The notes under the pieces were generated by a model. That model saw only the letters and a program-made list of their open reading frames with translations, made no database searches and was not told the origin of the DNA. Of a stretch of 64,000 nucleotides of DNA, positions 7,382-16,022 are shown one piece after another; within the stretch, counting starts at the first letter, position 1; each line of letters opens with the position of its first letter. The stretch lies in the NCBI RefSeq assembly GCF_030814475.1, contig NZ_JAUSVF010000001.1:1199001-1263000 (forward strand), given 5' to 3'. The position numbers and the translations under genes are program-made. This DNA is from Pararhizobium capsulatum DSM 1112 (lineage in GTDB: Bacteria; Pseudomonadota; Alphaproteobacteria; Rhizobiales; Rhizobiaceae).

Positions 7382-8068
7382 TCAAGGCAATGCAATCCTT
7401 GTCGACACAATGGTACTCCCAGGCATGAGCGTCCTGAGACCGTCGGCCAGCATCGATGTCGCTTCAAGCAGTGCGTGCTCCGGCATCGTATCCATGGCCT
7501 CGAGAACGAACCACATGCGGCCGCCTGTGTCCTCGATACGGGTCCGCGTGCCCTGACGCCAATTCCAGCGCCGACACGTCACGCCCGAATCGTCACGCCA
7601 GATGACCTCTCCCGGTTCAGGATGCTCGAGCACTGCCTCTCCGTTCATCACCGTTTCGAAATCCTCGCTGCCGTCGGCGATGGACAGGAACGGATGCCCG
7701 AAATAGGCATCCGCATTCTCGCCGCCAACAGGAATGGCGTAACGGAGGCTGACGGCATTGTAGAGATCGACGACGGGGTTGATCGGCTGCATGCGGCCGT
7801 CCTTGAGAACGCGCTTGCGCAGCGCCTGCGCCGAACAGGGCGTCCGGTTTGGCTTCGCGCCGAAACGCTGATAGGCTTCCGCCCAACTTGCCAGATGGGC
7901 ATCTGCCCATGAAGGCCCGCCGCTGGTCACGAACGCACAGGCGTCGCTCAGAATATCGTGATCCTGATTTCCTTCGGCGGCGGCGGTCGCATCGACGATA
8001 ATGCTCACTGCCCTGAAGCCGGGTGCTATTGTTGCGATGCGGTCGTCGATTGTGGGAAATTCGAACAT
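7382..8068 (-). CDS. B3/B4 tRNA-binding domain protein
   Basis: A 228-residue protein consisting of the B3/B4 fold that in PheRS beta contributes to editing, here as a free-standing protein. Typical motifs are SWAEAYQRFGAKPNRTPCSAQAL, PINPVVDLYNAVSLRYAIPVGGEN and EPGEVIWRDDSGVTCRRWNWRQ. Stand-alone members are inferred to act on mischarged tRNA or aminoacyl compounds, without firm proof. It lies 23 bases downstream of the paiB-like gene on the same strand and is probably cotranscribed with it. Confidence 0.88.
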   Translation of the reverse strand: MFEFPTIDDRIATIAPGFRAVSIIVDATAAAEGNQDHDILSDACAFVTSGGPSWADAHLASWAEAYQRFGAKPNRTPCSAQALRKRVLKDGRMQPINPVVDLYNAVSLRYAIPVGGENADAYFGHPFLSIADGSEDFETVMNGEAVLEHPEPGEVIWRDDSGVTCRRWNWRQGTRTRIEDTGGRMWFVLEAMDTMPEHALLEATSMLADGLRTLMPGSTIVSTRIALP

Positions 8069-8091
8069 CTGGCCTCCCTTCCAGCCCGTAG

Positions 8092-8715
8092 TTAGGTCGG
8101 AACCATGGCGGCAACGGCAACGTCATGCCGCTCACCACGTTCCTCGATACCGCGCTTGACGCCCTTGCGATCTTCTTCGGGGCGGTTCTGGCTCATCTTC
8201 CGCTTTCCATTCAGATTGACGATCGGCATGCGGATGCCGACGATCCCGCGCAATTGCGCCTTGATGTAATTCTCCGGAGCGTCCGTTACGGCCCAGGGCG
8301 CTTTGCGCGACGATTCATGCAAGTTTGTTAGACGGCTGACGACATCGAGCAGCCGATCGGTATCGTCGAAAAAGTCGACTGGACCGGAGGCGTGCACCGC
8401 GGCGTAATTCCACGTTGGAACTACCTTTCCATGCTCAGCTTTCGTTGCGTACCACGAGGGTGTCACATAGGCGTCCGGCCCCATAAATACCGCCAGTCCA
8501 TCTCCGAGGACTTCCGCCTGCCACTGCGGATTCGGCCGAGCGAGATGCGCATAAAGCACCCCCATATCGCCTTCGGTTTCGTCAAGAAACATCGGCAACG
8601 GCGTGGCCATCGGGCCACTCGCAGTTGCGGTGATGAAGTTGGCGAGATGACACTGGCGAATCATCTCATAGAGCTGGAGCCTGTCGGCGACGATGAATGC
8701 TGGAGGCGTGTACAT
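8092..8715 (-). CDS. paiB: FMN-binding negative transcriptional regulator (PaiB family)
   Basis: A 207-residue protein of the PaiB/split-barrel FMN family. It begins MYTPPAFIVADRLQLYEMIR and contains LANFITATASGPMATPLPMFLDE, HLARPNPQW, FMGPDAYVTPSWYATKAEHGKVVPTWNYAAVHASG and the closing QLRGIVGIRMPI. Bacillus PaiB is linked to repression of sporulation and protease genes; in proteobacteria the role is unclear. The start at 8715 has GGGAGA upstream. It is divergent from a MocR-type regulator with only 63 bases between, so that regulator likely controls it. Confidence 0.92.
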   Translation of the reverse strand: MYTPPAFIVADRLQLYEMIRQCHLANFITATASGPMATPLPMFLDETEGDMGVLYAHLARPNPQWQAEVLGDGLAVFMGPDAYVTPSWYATKAEHGKVVPTWNYAAVHASGPVDFFDDTDRLLDVVSRLTNLHESSRKAPWAVTDAPENYIKAQLRGIVGIRMPIVNLNGKRKMSQNRPEEDRKGVKRGIEERGERHDVAVAAMVPT

Positions 8716-8778
8716 GAAGGTCTCCCTTGACTTGGCTCTGTTATCGCATCCAACTCGCATGAGAGGGAGTGCCAGTTC
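8716..8778. promoter_or_regulatory. Short divergent promoter region, paiB / MocR-type gene
   Basis: Only 63 bases separate the two start codons, so both promoters and any MocR-type operator must lie here or inside the coding ends. No clear direct repeat was identified by eye. Confidence 0.5.
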
Positions 8779-10269
8779 ATGACCAAAATCATGGTCCAGT
8801 TTGACCGAGACGGAGAAAACATCCGAACCTCGCGCGCCATCTACCTCGGATTGCGGGACCAGATCGCAACGGGTGTCTATGCTGTCGGAGACAGGCTGCC
8901 GTCGACGCGGGCATTGGCGGAGGAACTCGGCGTTTCCCGCACGACCGTGACGGCCGCCTTCGAGCAGCTCACTTCGGAGGGCTATGTCCATGTGCGGCAT
9001 GGCGCGCGAGCCGTCGTCGCGGGCAATGTCGCCGCCAGTAGCGATATCTCCAGGCTCACACGGCCCAGCTCGACAGGGAGACTGTCGGCCTATGCGGCTC
9101 GCGCCATGGAACTACCCTCCATTGTCCCGAGCGCAACAGGACCGCTCGACCATGACTTCCGGTATGGGGATGTCGCGCCCGGCGACTTCCCGAAACTGGC
9201 ATGGCGGAAGTCATTGGGGTCGGCGGTTCTCGCCCATCGGGACAAGCTGAGCTACGGACATCCCGCCGGCAGTCCAGCCTTGCGGCAGGCTTTGCAGGGA
9301 TATCTGTGGCGGGCACGTGGCATCAGGTGCACAGCCGAGCAGATCGTCATCGTCAACGGTTCACAGCAGGCGTTGGACCTTTGTGCGAGGGTCCTTGTCG
9401 ATCCGGGCGACAAAGTGCTGTTCGAAGAACCCTGCTACGCGATGGCCCGCAACGTCTTGGTCACCCTTGGAGCCGTGCCCACCGCCATCAATTGCGATGA
9501 GGATGGTTTGGACACGTCCAGCCTGCCTGATCCTGCTGGCTACGCGCTTGCCTGCGTCACGCCGAGCCATCAATTTCCCCTGGGAGGCGTTCTTTCTATC
9601 GGTCGTCGGCGGCAACTGGTGGAATGGGCCACGGCCGGAGACGCATTTATCGTTGAAGACGACTATGACGGCGAATACCGTTACGATGTACGCCCGATCC
9701 CGCCGCTCTATCTCGCAGGCCGCGGACGGGTGATCTATGTCGGGACGACCTCGAAGATTTTGTCTCCGACATTGCGCCTGGGCTATCTCGTCTTGCCCGA
9801 GCCACTCATCGAGCCGTTCGTGCTGTGCAAGCAAATCATGGACCGGCACACTTCCATGTTTGAACAAGAGGCGCTCGCCAAGTTCATCGAGTCCGGTGGC
9901 TACGAGCGGCATGTGCGAAAAATGAGACGGGCCAACGCCGAGCGTCGGGGCATCTTTCTGGATGCCATGGTCGCGGCCTTCGGGGAAAAGATCGAGATCA
10001 TCGGCACGTCGGCGGGTCTTCATGTGGTTGTCTGGTTCAATGAGTTTGGCCGTCGGGACGAGCAAAACATTGCGGACACCGCCCGGCACAACGGCATTGG
10101 AGTCTATCCAGTCTCGCGGTTGTACTCCAATCCGGTGGAGCGACGTGCCGGGTTCATCTTTGGATATGCGTCCATGCCCATTCGCCAGATACCAAGCGGT
10201 GTCGATAGACTTCGCCAAGTCATGGCGCAACAGGCTGCATCCAGCGCCGTCTTCGACGCGGGGGCATGA
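8779..10269 (+). CDS. MocR-type PLP-dependent transcriptional regulator
   Basis: A 496-residue fusion. Residues about 10-80 form a GntR winged helix (SRAIYLGLRDQIATGVYAVG and LAEELGVSRTTVTAAFEQL). Residues about 110-490 form a fold-type I aminotransferase domain, with SYGHPAGSPALRQALQGYL, VNGSQQALDLCARVL, the EDDYDGEYRYD block and the PLP lysine in VGTTSKILSPTLRLGY. MocR proteins sense PLP or an amino compound. It is transcribed divergently from paiB, the most likely target. Confidence 0.93.
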   Translation: MTKIMVQFDRDGENIRTSRAIYLGLRDQIATGVYAVGDRLPSTRALAEELGVSRTTVTAAFEQLTSEGYVHVRHGARAVVAGNVAASSDISRLTRPSSTGRLSAYAARAMELPSIVPSATGPLDHDFRYGDVAPGDFPKLAWRKSLGSAVLAHRDKLSYGHPAGSPALRQALQGYLWRARGIRCTAEQIVIVNGSQQALDLCARVLVDPGDKVLFEEPCYAMARNVLVTLGAVPTAINCDEDGLDTSSLPDPAGYALACVTPSHQFPLGGVLSIGRRRQLVEWATAGDAFIVEDDYDGEYRYDVRPIPPLYLAGRGRVIYVGTTSKILSPTLRLGYLVLPEPLIEPFVLCKQIMDRHTSMFEQEALAKFIESGGYERHVRKMRRANAERRGIFLDAMVAAFGEKIEIIGTSAGLHVVVWFNEFGRRDEQNIADTARHNGIGVYPVSRLYSNPVERRAGFIFGYASMPIRQIPSGVDRLRQVMAQQAASSAVFDAGA

Positions 10270-10329
10270 CCGCTCATGGCGGGCGCTTTTGGGCCATTAC
10301 GGGTTTCGGCCGCCCAAAGCGGCCTTCGT

Positions 10330-10815
10330 TCAGGTGTAGGCGAGAAGCCGCCCCGAAAGTATCACGCCGATCCACGCCACCATGGACACGACTGCCGCCG
10401 CACGAGCAGCGATCGGCGTCACCGCGGCTTCGGCCCACTCGTCGACCTGACGGTAGACGCCGTAGTGGAATATCGGGACGTTTAAACCAGCCAGGATCAG
10501 AAGACCGAGCTTCCATGGCGCGGCTCCGGTGTTGGCGACTACTGTCGCCTGCGCGCTGAGCAGGACGATCCCGGTGACGAAGGCTATGGCAAGCCCCACA
10601 TGCGAAACGGGCAACAGATGCCGCGCCGCCGTGGGCACGCTCACGACGCGGTTTGCAACGCCCAGGAGGCGGAGGTCAAATGCGAAGGCGGGGCCGACCA
10701 GAAGGGCGATGCCAAGGATGTGGATGGCTTCAAGCACTGGGTAGAGGTACTGGGCATTCCGCACCATGTCGCCCAGCGCTGAGCCCTGCAGCAGCATAAG
10801 CAATGAGTTGAGCAT
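10330..10815 (-). CDS. DUF6644-type inner-membrane protein
   Basis: A 161-residue protein with four hydrophobic segments: YLYPVLEAIHILGIALLVG, a segment around VGLAIAFVTGIVLLS, LGLLILAGLNVPIFHYG and VVSMVAWIGVILSGRLLAY. It begins MLNSLLMLLQGSALGDMVRN and matches the DUF6644 group, whose two-histidine pattern (one in EAIHILG, one in NVPIFHYGVY) could bind heme by analogy with DUF2214-like proteins; that is inference. It is the last gene of the seven-gene minus-strand operon, just after a DUF6152 protein, its usual partner. Confidence 0.8.
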   Translation of the reverse strand: MLNSLLMLLQGSALGDMVRNAQYLYPVLEAIHILGIALLVGPAFAFDLRLLGVANRVVSVPTAARHLLPVSHVGLAIAFVTGIVLLSAQATVVANTGAAPWKLGLLILAGLNVPIFHYGVYRQVDEWAEAAVTPIAARAAAVVSMVAWIGVILSGRLLAYT

Positions 10816-10916
10816 TCAAGTGCACTCCGTGCGATAAGGTCGGCGCATTGCGTGGAAGATCGACATCGCCGACCTTCCAATATTCATGTGCGAATTTGCC
10901 CAGAAGCGTTGGCTGC

Positions 10917-11474
10917 CTATTTCGGCAACGGTGCCCGTACCGGAAGTTCGTTCCCAAGCACTTGGTTTACAGGCACAGCATCGTCGCCGTACCAAAACAC
11001 AACGGGACGGAACAGGCCGTCATCCGTGCGGTTGATGTAGCCGACCGCCTGGAAACGCTCGCCGACCTTCAAAGCACGCGCAAGGCCCCACCTCCCAGAC
11101 CACGCTGGCGGCGCGATGATTACCTCAAGCTCCTTGTGGGGGCCGCCGTAAGCGAACGCGGCATTCACCCTGACACTGTCCTCGGGATCGCTCAACTGCT
11201 CCGGTATCGTCAGATCGGGCGTGTCTCCGGGCAGATTGCCGTCCAAGATCACATCGAACTGCGAGTGCGGGTTGCCCCAGACGCCATCTGACGAGACCGT
11301 GCCCGAGATGTAGACGAGCCGATCGGTCTGGAAGCCGGGCCACCCGTGGTGCGCCGACGCGGGAGATACTGGCATCAACATGGCACCCAGCGCAACCGCG
11401 GCCGAAATCCCGACTTTGGTCACCAGGCGCAAAGCCCGGATTGGCTTGGCGAGAAGTGAAGTCATGCTCTTCAT
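10917..11474 (-). CDS. DUF6152-type periplasmic protein
   Basis: A 185-residue exported protein. An N-terminal signal peptide with basic start and hydrophobic core ends at SPASAHHGW, so the mature protein would begin near the His-His pair; the HHGW start is the DUF6152 hallmark. The body is beta-rich (LVYISGTVSSDGVWGNPHSQFDV, ERFQAVGYINRTDDGLFRP). ATG at 11474 has AAGGA upstream. The N-terminal histidines suggest metal binding, unproven. It lies between the cupin and DUF6644 genes of the operon. Confidence 0.82.
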   Translation of the reverse strand: MKSMTSLLAKPIRALRLVTKVGISAAVALGAMLMPVSPASAHHGWPGFQTDRLVYISGTVSSDGVWGNPHSQFDVILDGNLPGDTPDLTIPEQLSDPEDSVRVNAAFAYGGPHKELEVIIAPPAWSGRWGLARALKVGERFQAVGYINRTDDGLFRPVVFWYGDDAVPVNQVLGNELPVRAPLPK

Positions 11475-11549
11475 TCTATTTGTCCTTGCGTTTAATCCGC
11501 TTCGCATCAGGCCGAGACCGACCGCTGCCTCGCGGCCAAGACCGTTGCT

Positions 11550-11945
11550 TCAGCCTTCGAATTGCTCCTGGGTGACGTGCTCCATCCAGTCCACGACCTT
11601 GCCGTCGAGATGTTCCTGGATGGCGATGTGGCTCATCGCCGTTGTCGGTCCAGCGCCATGCCAATGTTTCTCGCCCGGCTCGAACCACACGACGTCACCG
11701 GGGCGGATTTCCTGTATCGGTCCACCTTCGCGTTGCACGCGTCCCAGTCCGCTCACCACGATGAGGGTCTGGCCGAGCGGATGGGTGTGCCAAGCCGTTC
11801 GAGCGCCGGGCTCGAATGTTACCGTTGCGGCGGCACCGCGCCTTGCTTCGTTGGCGTTGAACAGCGGGTCGATCCTTACCGAACCCGTGAACCAGTCGGC
11901 CGGACCTTTGCCGGACGCCTGGCCGCCGAGGAAAATGATATCCAT
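11550..11945 (-). CDS. Small cupin-domain protein
   Basis: A 131-residue single cupin. The first motif is seen in [21 protein letters not shown] (two His) and the second in [19 protein letters not shown] (His). These metal ligands are those of the (R)-mandelonitrile lyase-like/carboxymuconolactone-associated cupins. ATG at 11945 has GGAGAT 6 bases upstream. Metal-dependent oxygenase, isomerase or lyase activity are all possible. It lies downstream of the alpha/beta hydrolase in the operon. Confidence 0.88.
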   Translation of the reverse strand: MDIIFLGGQASGKGPADWFTGSVRIDPLFNANEARRGAAATVTFEPGARTAWHTHPLGQTLIVVSGLGRVQREGGPIQEIRPGDVVWFEPGEKHWHGAGPTTAMSHIAIQEHLDGKVVDWMEHVTQEQFEG

Positions 11946-12005
11946 GGTCAAATCTCCTTTGTGGAACCGAACCGACCGCCCGAACGGCGACCGGCTCGGT
12001 CGGCA

Positions 12006-13070
12006 TTACGCCGCCAGGTGCTGGTTGAAGAACTGAGCCAGCTTGTCGAACGGAATTACATCCGTCTTGTCATAGAGGTCGGTGTGGCTCGCGCCCGGGA
12101 TGACCATCAACTCCTTCGGCTCGGCCGCCGCTTCGAAGGCCGTCTTGGCGAAATAGAGGGAGTGAGCCTTTTCACCGTGGACAAATAGAATCGGGCGCGG
12201 GGAAATCTCCGCGATGTAGGACAGGATCGGCATGTTCATGAACGAGAGCGGGGTTGTCTGCGTCCAGGCGTTGCCGGAGTTGACGGCGCGCTTGTGGTAT
12301 CCACGCGGCGTGCTGTAATAGTCGTGATAATCGATCATGAACTGCGGCGAGTCTGCCGACACAGTAACGTTGTAGGCCGGCTGATAGGCAGGGCCGCCCT
12401 TTTCTGCGTCCGCCCAGCGCTGGCGGCTCATCTGTTCCAGAGCCTGGGTGCGCTGTTCCAACGTAACGCTGTCATTGTAGCCCTTCGACATGACGCGGGT
12501 CATGTCGTACATCGTGCTGGCAACCACGGCCTTGACCCGCTTGTCGGCGGCGACGGCGTTCAGAGCCATGCCACCCCAGCCGCAGATGCCGATGACACCG
12601 ATGCGCTCACGATCGACTTCAGGGCGCAGGCCGATATAATCCACCGCCGCGCTGAAATCTTCTGTGTTAATATCAGGCGAGGCGACATTGCGGGGCTCAC
12701 CGCCACTTTCGCCTGTGTAGGACGGGTCGAAAGCAAGCGTAATGAAACCACGCTCAGCCATCGTCTGCGCGTATAGGCCGGAGGACTGCTCCTTGACCGC
12801 GCCGAAGGGGCCACCCACGGCAATCGCCGGCAGGCGGCGATCACCGCGGTTCTTCGGAAGGTAGAGGTCGCCCGACAGGGAGATGCCGTAACGGTTGTTG
12901 AACGTAATCTTCTCGTGGTCGACGGCTTCACTCTTGGGGAACGTCTTGTCCCAGCCAGCACTGTCCTGAGCGAATGCGGGTGCGCCGACTGCGGTCGCGA
13001 CGCTCAATGCGGCGACGCCAGTTCCGGTCAGCTTGAGAAAGGTACGGCGAGCTTCGTTATGGTCTGACAT
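12006..13070 (-). CDS. Exported alpha/beta hydrolase with Tat signal
   Basis: A 354-residue hydrolase. The N terminus holds a twin-arginine signal (EARRTFLKLTGTGVAAL) with cleavage after AFAQD expected. The hydrolase fold follows: LYLPKNRGDRRLPAIAVGGPFGAVKEQ (oxyanion region), VDRERIGVIGICGWGGMALN with a Cys at the nucleophile elbow, RPILFVHGEKAHS, and GASHTDLYD with the catalytic His. A Cys nucleophile recalls dienelactone hydrolases. ATG at 13070 has GGAG upstream. The substrate is unknown; context suggests detoxification of a carbonyl or lactone in the periplasm. Confidence 0.88.
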   Translation of the reverse strand: MSDHNEARRTFLKLTGTGVAALSVATAVGAPAFAQDSAGWDKTFPKSEAVDHEKITFNNRYGISLSGDLYLPKNRGDRRLPAIAVGGPFGAVKEQSSGLYAQTMAERGFITLAFDPSYTGESGGEPRNVASPDINTEDFSAAVDYIGLRPEVDRERIGVIGICGWGGMALNAVAADKRVKAVVASTMYDMTRVMSKGYNDSVTLEQRTQALEQMSRQRWADAEKGGPAYQPAYNVTVSADSPQFMIDYHDYYSTPRGYHKRAVNSGNAWTQTTPLSFMNMPILSYIAEISPRPILFVHGEKAHSLYFAKTAFEAAAEPKELMVIPGASHTDLYDKTDVIPFDKLAQFFNQHLAA

Positions 13071-13227
13071 GTTTGCTTCTCCTTGATGACAGTTACTTGC
13101 AGTGTGAGGTTCGATCCGGACATGAGGGCGCGGGTGCGGAAACCGGAGGTCTCCACATCGCAATCCGGGGTCTTGGGCGTAATCGGCAGCCAGCGGGCTC
13201 GAATCTCCCGCTGGCGACCGGAAGGCG

Positions 13228-14244
13228 CTAGAGGCGCAGCAGGGTCTTGATCGCGCGGCGTTCGTCCATGGCTTTGTAGCCTTCGGCGACGTCCTCCAGC
13301 GGAAGCTCGAGGTCGAACACTTTGCCGGGATCGATTTTGCGGCTCAGGATCAGGTCGAAGAACTGCGGCAGGTAGCGTCGCACGGGGGCCGGACCGCCTA
13401 GCAGGTTCTTTTGGGCGAAGAACAGCATCTGGCCGTCAAGCGACACCCCATGCGGAACGCCGACGAAGCCGATCGAGCCGCCCGGCCGAGCCGCGTTGAC
13501 AGCCTGCATCATCGATTCCTGCGTACCGACGCATTCCAGAACCGAGTCAGCGCCGATGCCGTTCGTCAGTTCCCGAATCTTGGCGGCACCTTCGTCGCCG
13601 CGCTCGGTGATGATATGCGTCGCGCCATATTCCAACGCCAGTTCCTGACGCGGCTTGTGCCGGCTCATTGCGATGATCCGCTCGGCACCCAACTGCTTGG
13701 CGGCGAGGACGCCCATGAGGCCGACCGCGCCGTCGCCAACGACAACGGCCGTGCAGCCTGGCTGGACACGCGCGGCATCCGCGGCATACCAACCCGTGCC
13801 CAGCACATCTGATGCGGCGAGCAGGCTCGGTATCAAGTCCTCGGGCGGCATCTCGGCGGTCGCCACCAGCGTGCCGTCGGCATTCGGGATGCGCGCGATC
13901 GGCGCTTGCCCGCCAGACATGAACTGACGATTGACGCAGGACGACGGCCAGCCGCCGAGGCAGTTGGGGCACTTGCCGCAGGACAGCACGAACGAGCCGA
14001 CGACGAACTGGCCGGGCTTGACCGTCGACACGGCCGATCCGACCTCGACGACGACACCGCAATACTCATGACCCATATGGGCAGGTTCATTGACGGGCTG
14101 GAGTCCGCGATACGGCCAAAGGTCGGAGCCGCAGATGCAGGACGCCGAAAGCTTGATGATCGCGTCCGTGGGCTCGATGATCCTGGGTTCTTCGACTTCC
14201 ACGCAGCGGACATCGCCGGGGCTGTAGAGAACTGTTGCACGCAT
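13228..14244 (-). CDS. Zinc-dependent alcohol dehydrogenase (MDR family)
   Basis: A 338-residue medium-chain dehydrogenase. Catalytic zinc ligands appear as Cys in SASCICGSDLWPY and the GHE motif (HMGHEYCGVVVEVG). The structural zinc site is CGKCPNCLGGWPSSC. The nucleotide-binding motif is VVVGDGAVGLMGVLAA. The segment QLGAERIIAMSRHKPR, with Ser-Arg-His after the second strand, suggests NADP(H). ATG at 14244 has GGAAGGA upstream. Relatives reduce or oxidise diverse alcohols and aldehydes. It lies 19 bases after the cyclophilin-like gene in the operon. Confidence 0.92.
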   Translation of the reverse strand: MRATVLYSPGDVRCVEVEEPRIIEPTDAIIKLSASCICGSDLWPYRGLQPVNEPAHMGHEYCGVVVEVGSAVSTVKPGQFVVGSFVLSCGKCPNCLGGWPSSCVNRQFMSGGQAPIARIPNADGTLVATAEMPPEDLIPSLLAASDVLGTGWYAADAARVQPGCTAVVVGDGAVGLMGVLAAKQLGAERIIAMSRHKPRQELALEYGATHIITERGDEGAAKIRELTNGIGADSVLECVGTQESMMQAVNAARPGGSIGFVGVPHGVSLDGQMLFFAQKNLLGGPAPVRRYLPQFFDLILSRKIDPGKVFDLELPLEDVAEGYKAMDERRAIKTLLRL

Positions 14245-14263
14245 GATCGTGTCCTTCCTTTGA

Positions 14264-14731
14264 TTATTCGGCGCGCTCGATGCGTAGGGGAAACTCGCCG
14301 CGGGTTAGCATCGGTTCGATCCCGCCCTCGACGCGCCCGAGCCGGATCAAACCGCTGGAATAGCGATAGGATGCATAGAAAAGGATGACGTCACCCCAAG
14401 GCGCGTAATAGCAGACGTCGCCGGGCTGCTCGTTTCCGAATGGACCGCTACCGTCCTCCGTCAATTTCCGCGGCAGGTAGGCAATCTTCTCATTGTTGGA
14501 ATAGTCCTCGATCTTTAGGTCGAGCGGCAGCATCGATGCGAAGTCCCGTGCCGAGGGATTGTCGTAGAGGGTCGCGTTGACGGTGTGCCTGTCGAAGCTG
14601 AAGCGGACTTTCATATTTGTGGGCTCCTGATTCGCGGGGTCGCGGCCCTGCTGGCCGAATGCCAACGGCGGGAACATGATGGTGGCGAGGCTGCCGGCCA
14701 ACACCGTTCGGCGATGCAATTGCGATGTCAT
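14264..14731 (-). CDS. Exported cyclophilin-like-fold protein
   Basis: A 155-residue protein with an N-terminal Arg-Arg signal (MTSQLHRRTVLAGSLATIMF ending PPLAFGQQG). It continues with the cyclophilin-like-2 domain: MKVRFSFDRHTVNATLYDNPSARDFASMLPLDLKIEDY, EKIAYLPRKL, and the FGNEQPGDVCYYAPWGDVILFY block typical of the family. No peptidyl-prolyl isomerase activity is established for it. Its start overlaps the stop of the MFS gene by ATGA (14728-14731), so translation is coupled. Confidence 0.88.
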   Translation of the reverse strand: MTSQLHRRTVLAGSLATIMFPPLAFGQQGRDPANQEPTNMKVRFSFDRHTVNATLYDNPSARDFASMLPLDLKIEDYSNNEKIAYLPRKLTEDGSGPFGNEQPGDVCYYAPWGDVILFYASYRYSSGLIRLGRVEGGIEPMLTRGEFPLRIERAE

Positions 14732-15918
14732 ACGGCGTTTCTCCGGGCGTTGCGCATGGCGGCAAGCGCGAGAATGGATGAAGCCGCCAAGATAAGGGTC
14801 GCAAGAGCGAATGGACCCCACCATCCGATGGTGTCGAACAAATATCCACCGCCCGCGGCTCCAGCCGTGATGCCGAGTTGGATGACGGCGACGCTCAGCC
14901 CGCCGCCGGCCTCGGCGTCATCGGAGATGTGCCTGCTCACCCAGGTACCCCAGCCCACGGGCGCAGCGGTGCCGAAGAAACCCCAGGTAACGAGCAATGC
15001 CGCCACGAGCAGAGACGCTGAGGTGAGTGCGACCATGCCGATCGAGAGCAGCGCCATTATGGCGGGAATGCCGATCAGGAGGCTGAACAGGCGTGTGCGC
15101 AAGGCTCTGCCGATGGCGATCGTGCCAAGTACGCCCGCAAGGCCCATGAGCAGAAGCACAAGGGAGATTGCCTCGATCGAGAAGCCGCCCGCAGTTTCGA
15201 GATAGGGCCGCAGATAGGTGAACAGTGCGAACTGGCCCATGAACAGGAACATGGTCGAAGCCATGCCCAGAAGGACCTGACGGCGGGCGAGGATTCGCAG
15301 CACATTGCCGCCGGACTTCTGATAACGAGGTCGCATTGGCGGCAGGCTGATCCATTGCCAAACAAGCGCCAGCAACGCGATGGGAACGACCAGGAAGAAT
15401 GCGCTGCGCCAGCCGACATATGCACCCAGCAGACTGCCGAGCGGCGCGGAGATCGTGGCCGCCAGTGCGTTGCCGCCGTTGATCCAGGCGAGCGCCCTCG
15501 GGACCTCGTTCTCCGAGACCAGGCGCATGACGATCGATGTCGACATCGACCAGAAGCCGCCGATGGCAATTCCGAGCATGACCCGGCCAAGCATCAGAAC
15601 CGGATAATTTGGCGCGAACGCCACGATCGTTCCCGACACGACGAGCAGCGATGTGAAGCCGCTGGCGACGAGGCGACGGTCGATGCGGCGGGTTAGGTGA
15701 GCAACCACCAGACTGGTGAGCACGGCGAACACGCCGGAGATCGAGATCGCCTGTCCCGTTTGCCCCTCGGTGATCGCGAGATCGTGGGCCACAAGCGGGA
15801 GCAGGCTCACGGGCATGAACTCCGATGCGATGAGGACGAACGCGGCCAGCGCCATCGAAGATACCGCACCCCACGCTCCTGCTATGCGGACGGGCCGTTG
15901 ATCGTAAGTCAATGCCAT
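14728..15918 (-). CDS. MFS transporter (AraJ/SotB-like efflux family)
   Basis: A 396-residue protein with twelve predicted membrane segments. It begins MALTYDQRPVRIAGAWGAVS, with VLIASEFMPVSLLPLVAHDLAITEGQTGQAISISG, the family motif found in sugar/arabinose efflux transporters. It also carries LGRVMLGIAIGGFWSM and the conserved loop-2 motif HLTRRIDRR. Efflux of a small metabolite or drug is inferred. It is the first gene of the operon and is divergent from the LysR regulator. Confidence 0.9.
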   Translation of the reverse strand: MALTYDQRPVRIAGAWGAVSSMALAAFVLIASEFMPVSLLPLVAHDLAITEGQTGQAISISGVFAVLTSLVVAHLTRRIDRRLVASGFTSLLVVSGTIVAFAPNYPVLMLGRVMLGIAIGGFWSMSTSIVMRLVSENEVPRALAWINGGNALAATISAPLGSLLGAYVGWRSAFFLVVPIALLALVWQWISLPPMRPRYQKSGGNVLRILARRQVLLGMASTMFLFMGQFALFTYLRPYLETAGGFSIEAISLVLLLMGLAGVLGTIAIGRALRTRLFSLLIGIPAIMALLSIGMVALTSASLLVAALLVTWGFFGTAAPVGWGTWVSRHISDDAEAGGGLSVAVIQLGITAGAAGGGYLFDTIGWWGPFALATLILAASSILALAAMRNARRNAV

Positions 15919-15971
15919 AGGTTCGATTCATCCTCATCATTGCTTCGTTACGATCGGAATATACGCCGTAG

Positions 15972-15983
15972 TCATTCCAATGA
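15972..15983. promoter_or_regulatory. Candidate LysR operator, TCATT-CC-AATGA
   Basis: A perfect 5-bp dyad in the roughly 100-base divergent space between the MFS gene and the LysR-family regulator. LysR proteins bind such short AT-rich dyads near their own promoter. By-eye assignment only. Confidence 0.35.
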
Positions 15984-16022
15984 TTAGATGCCATAATCCG
16001 AAAGGACTTATCGACGTTGAAT

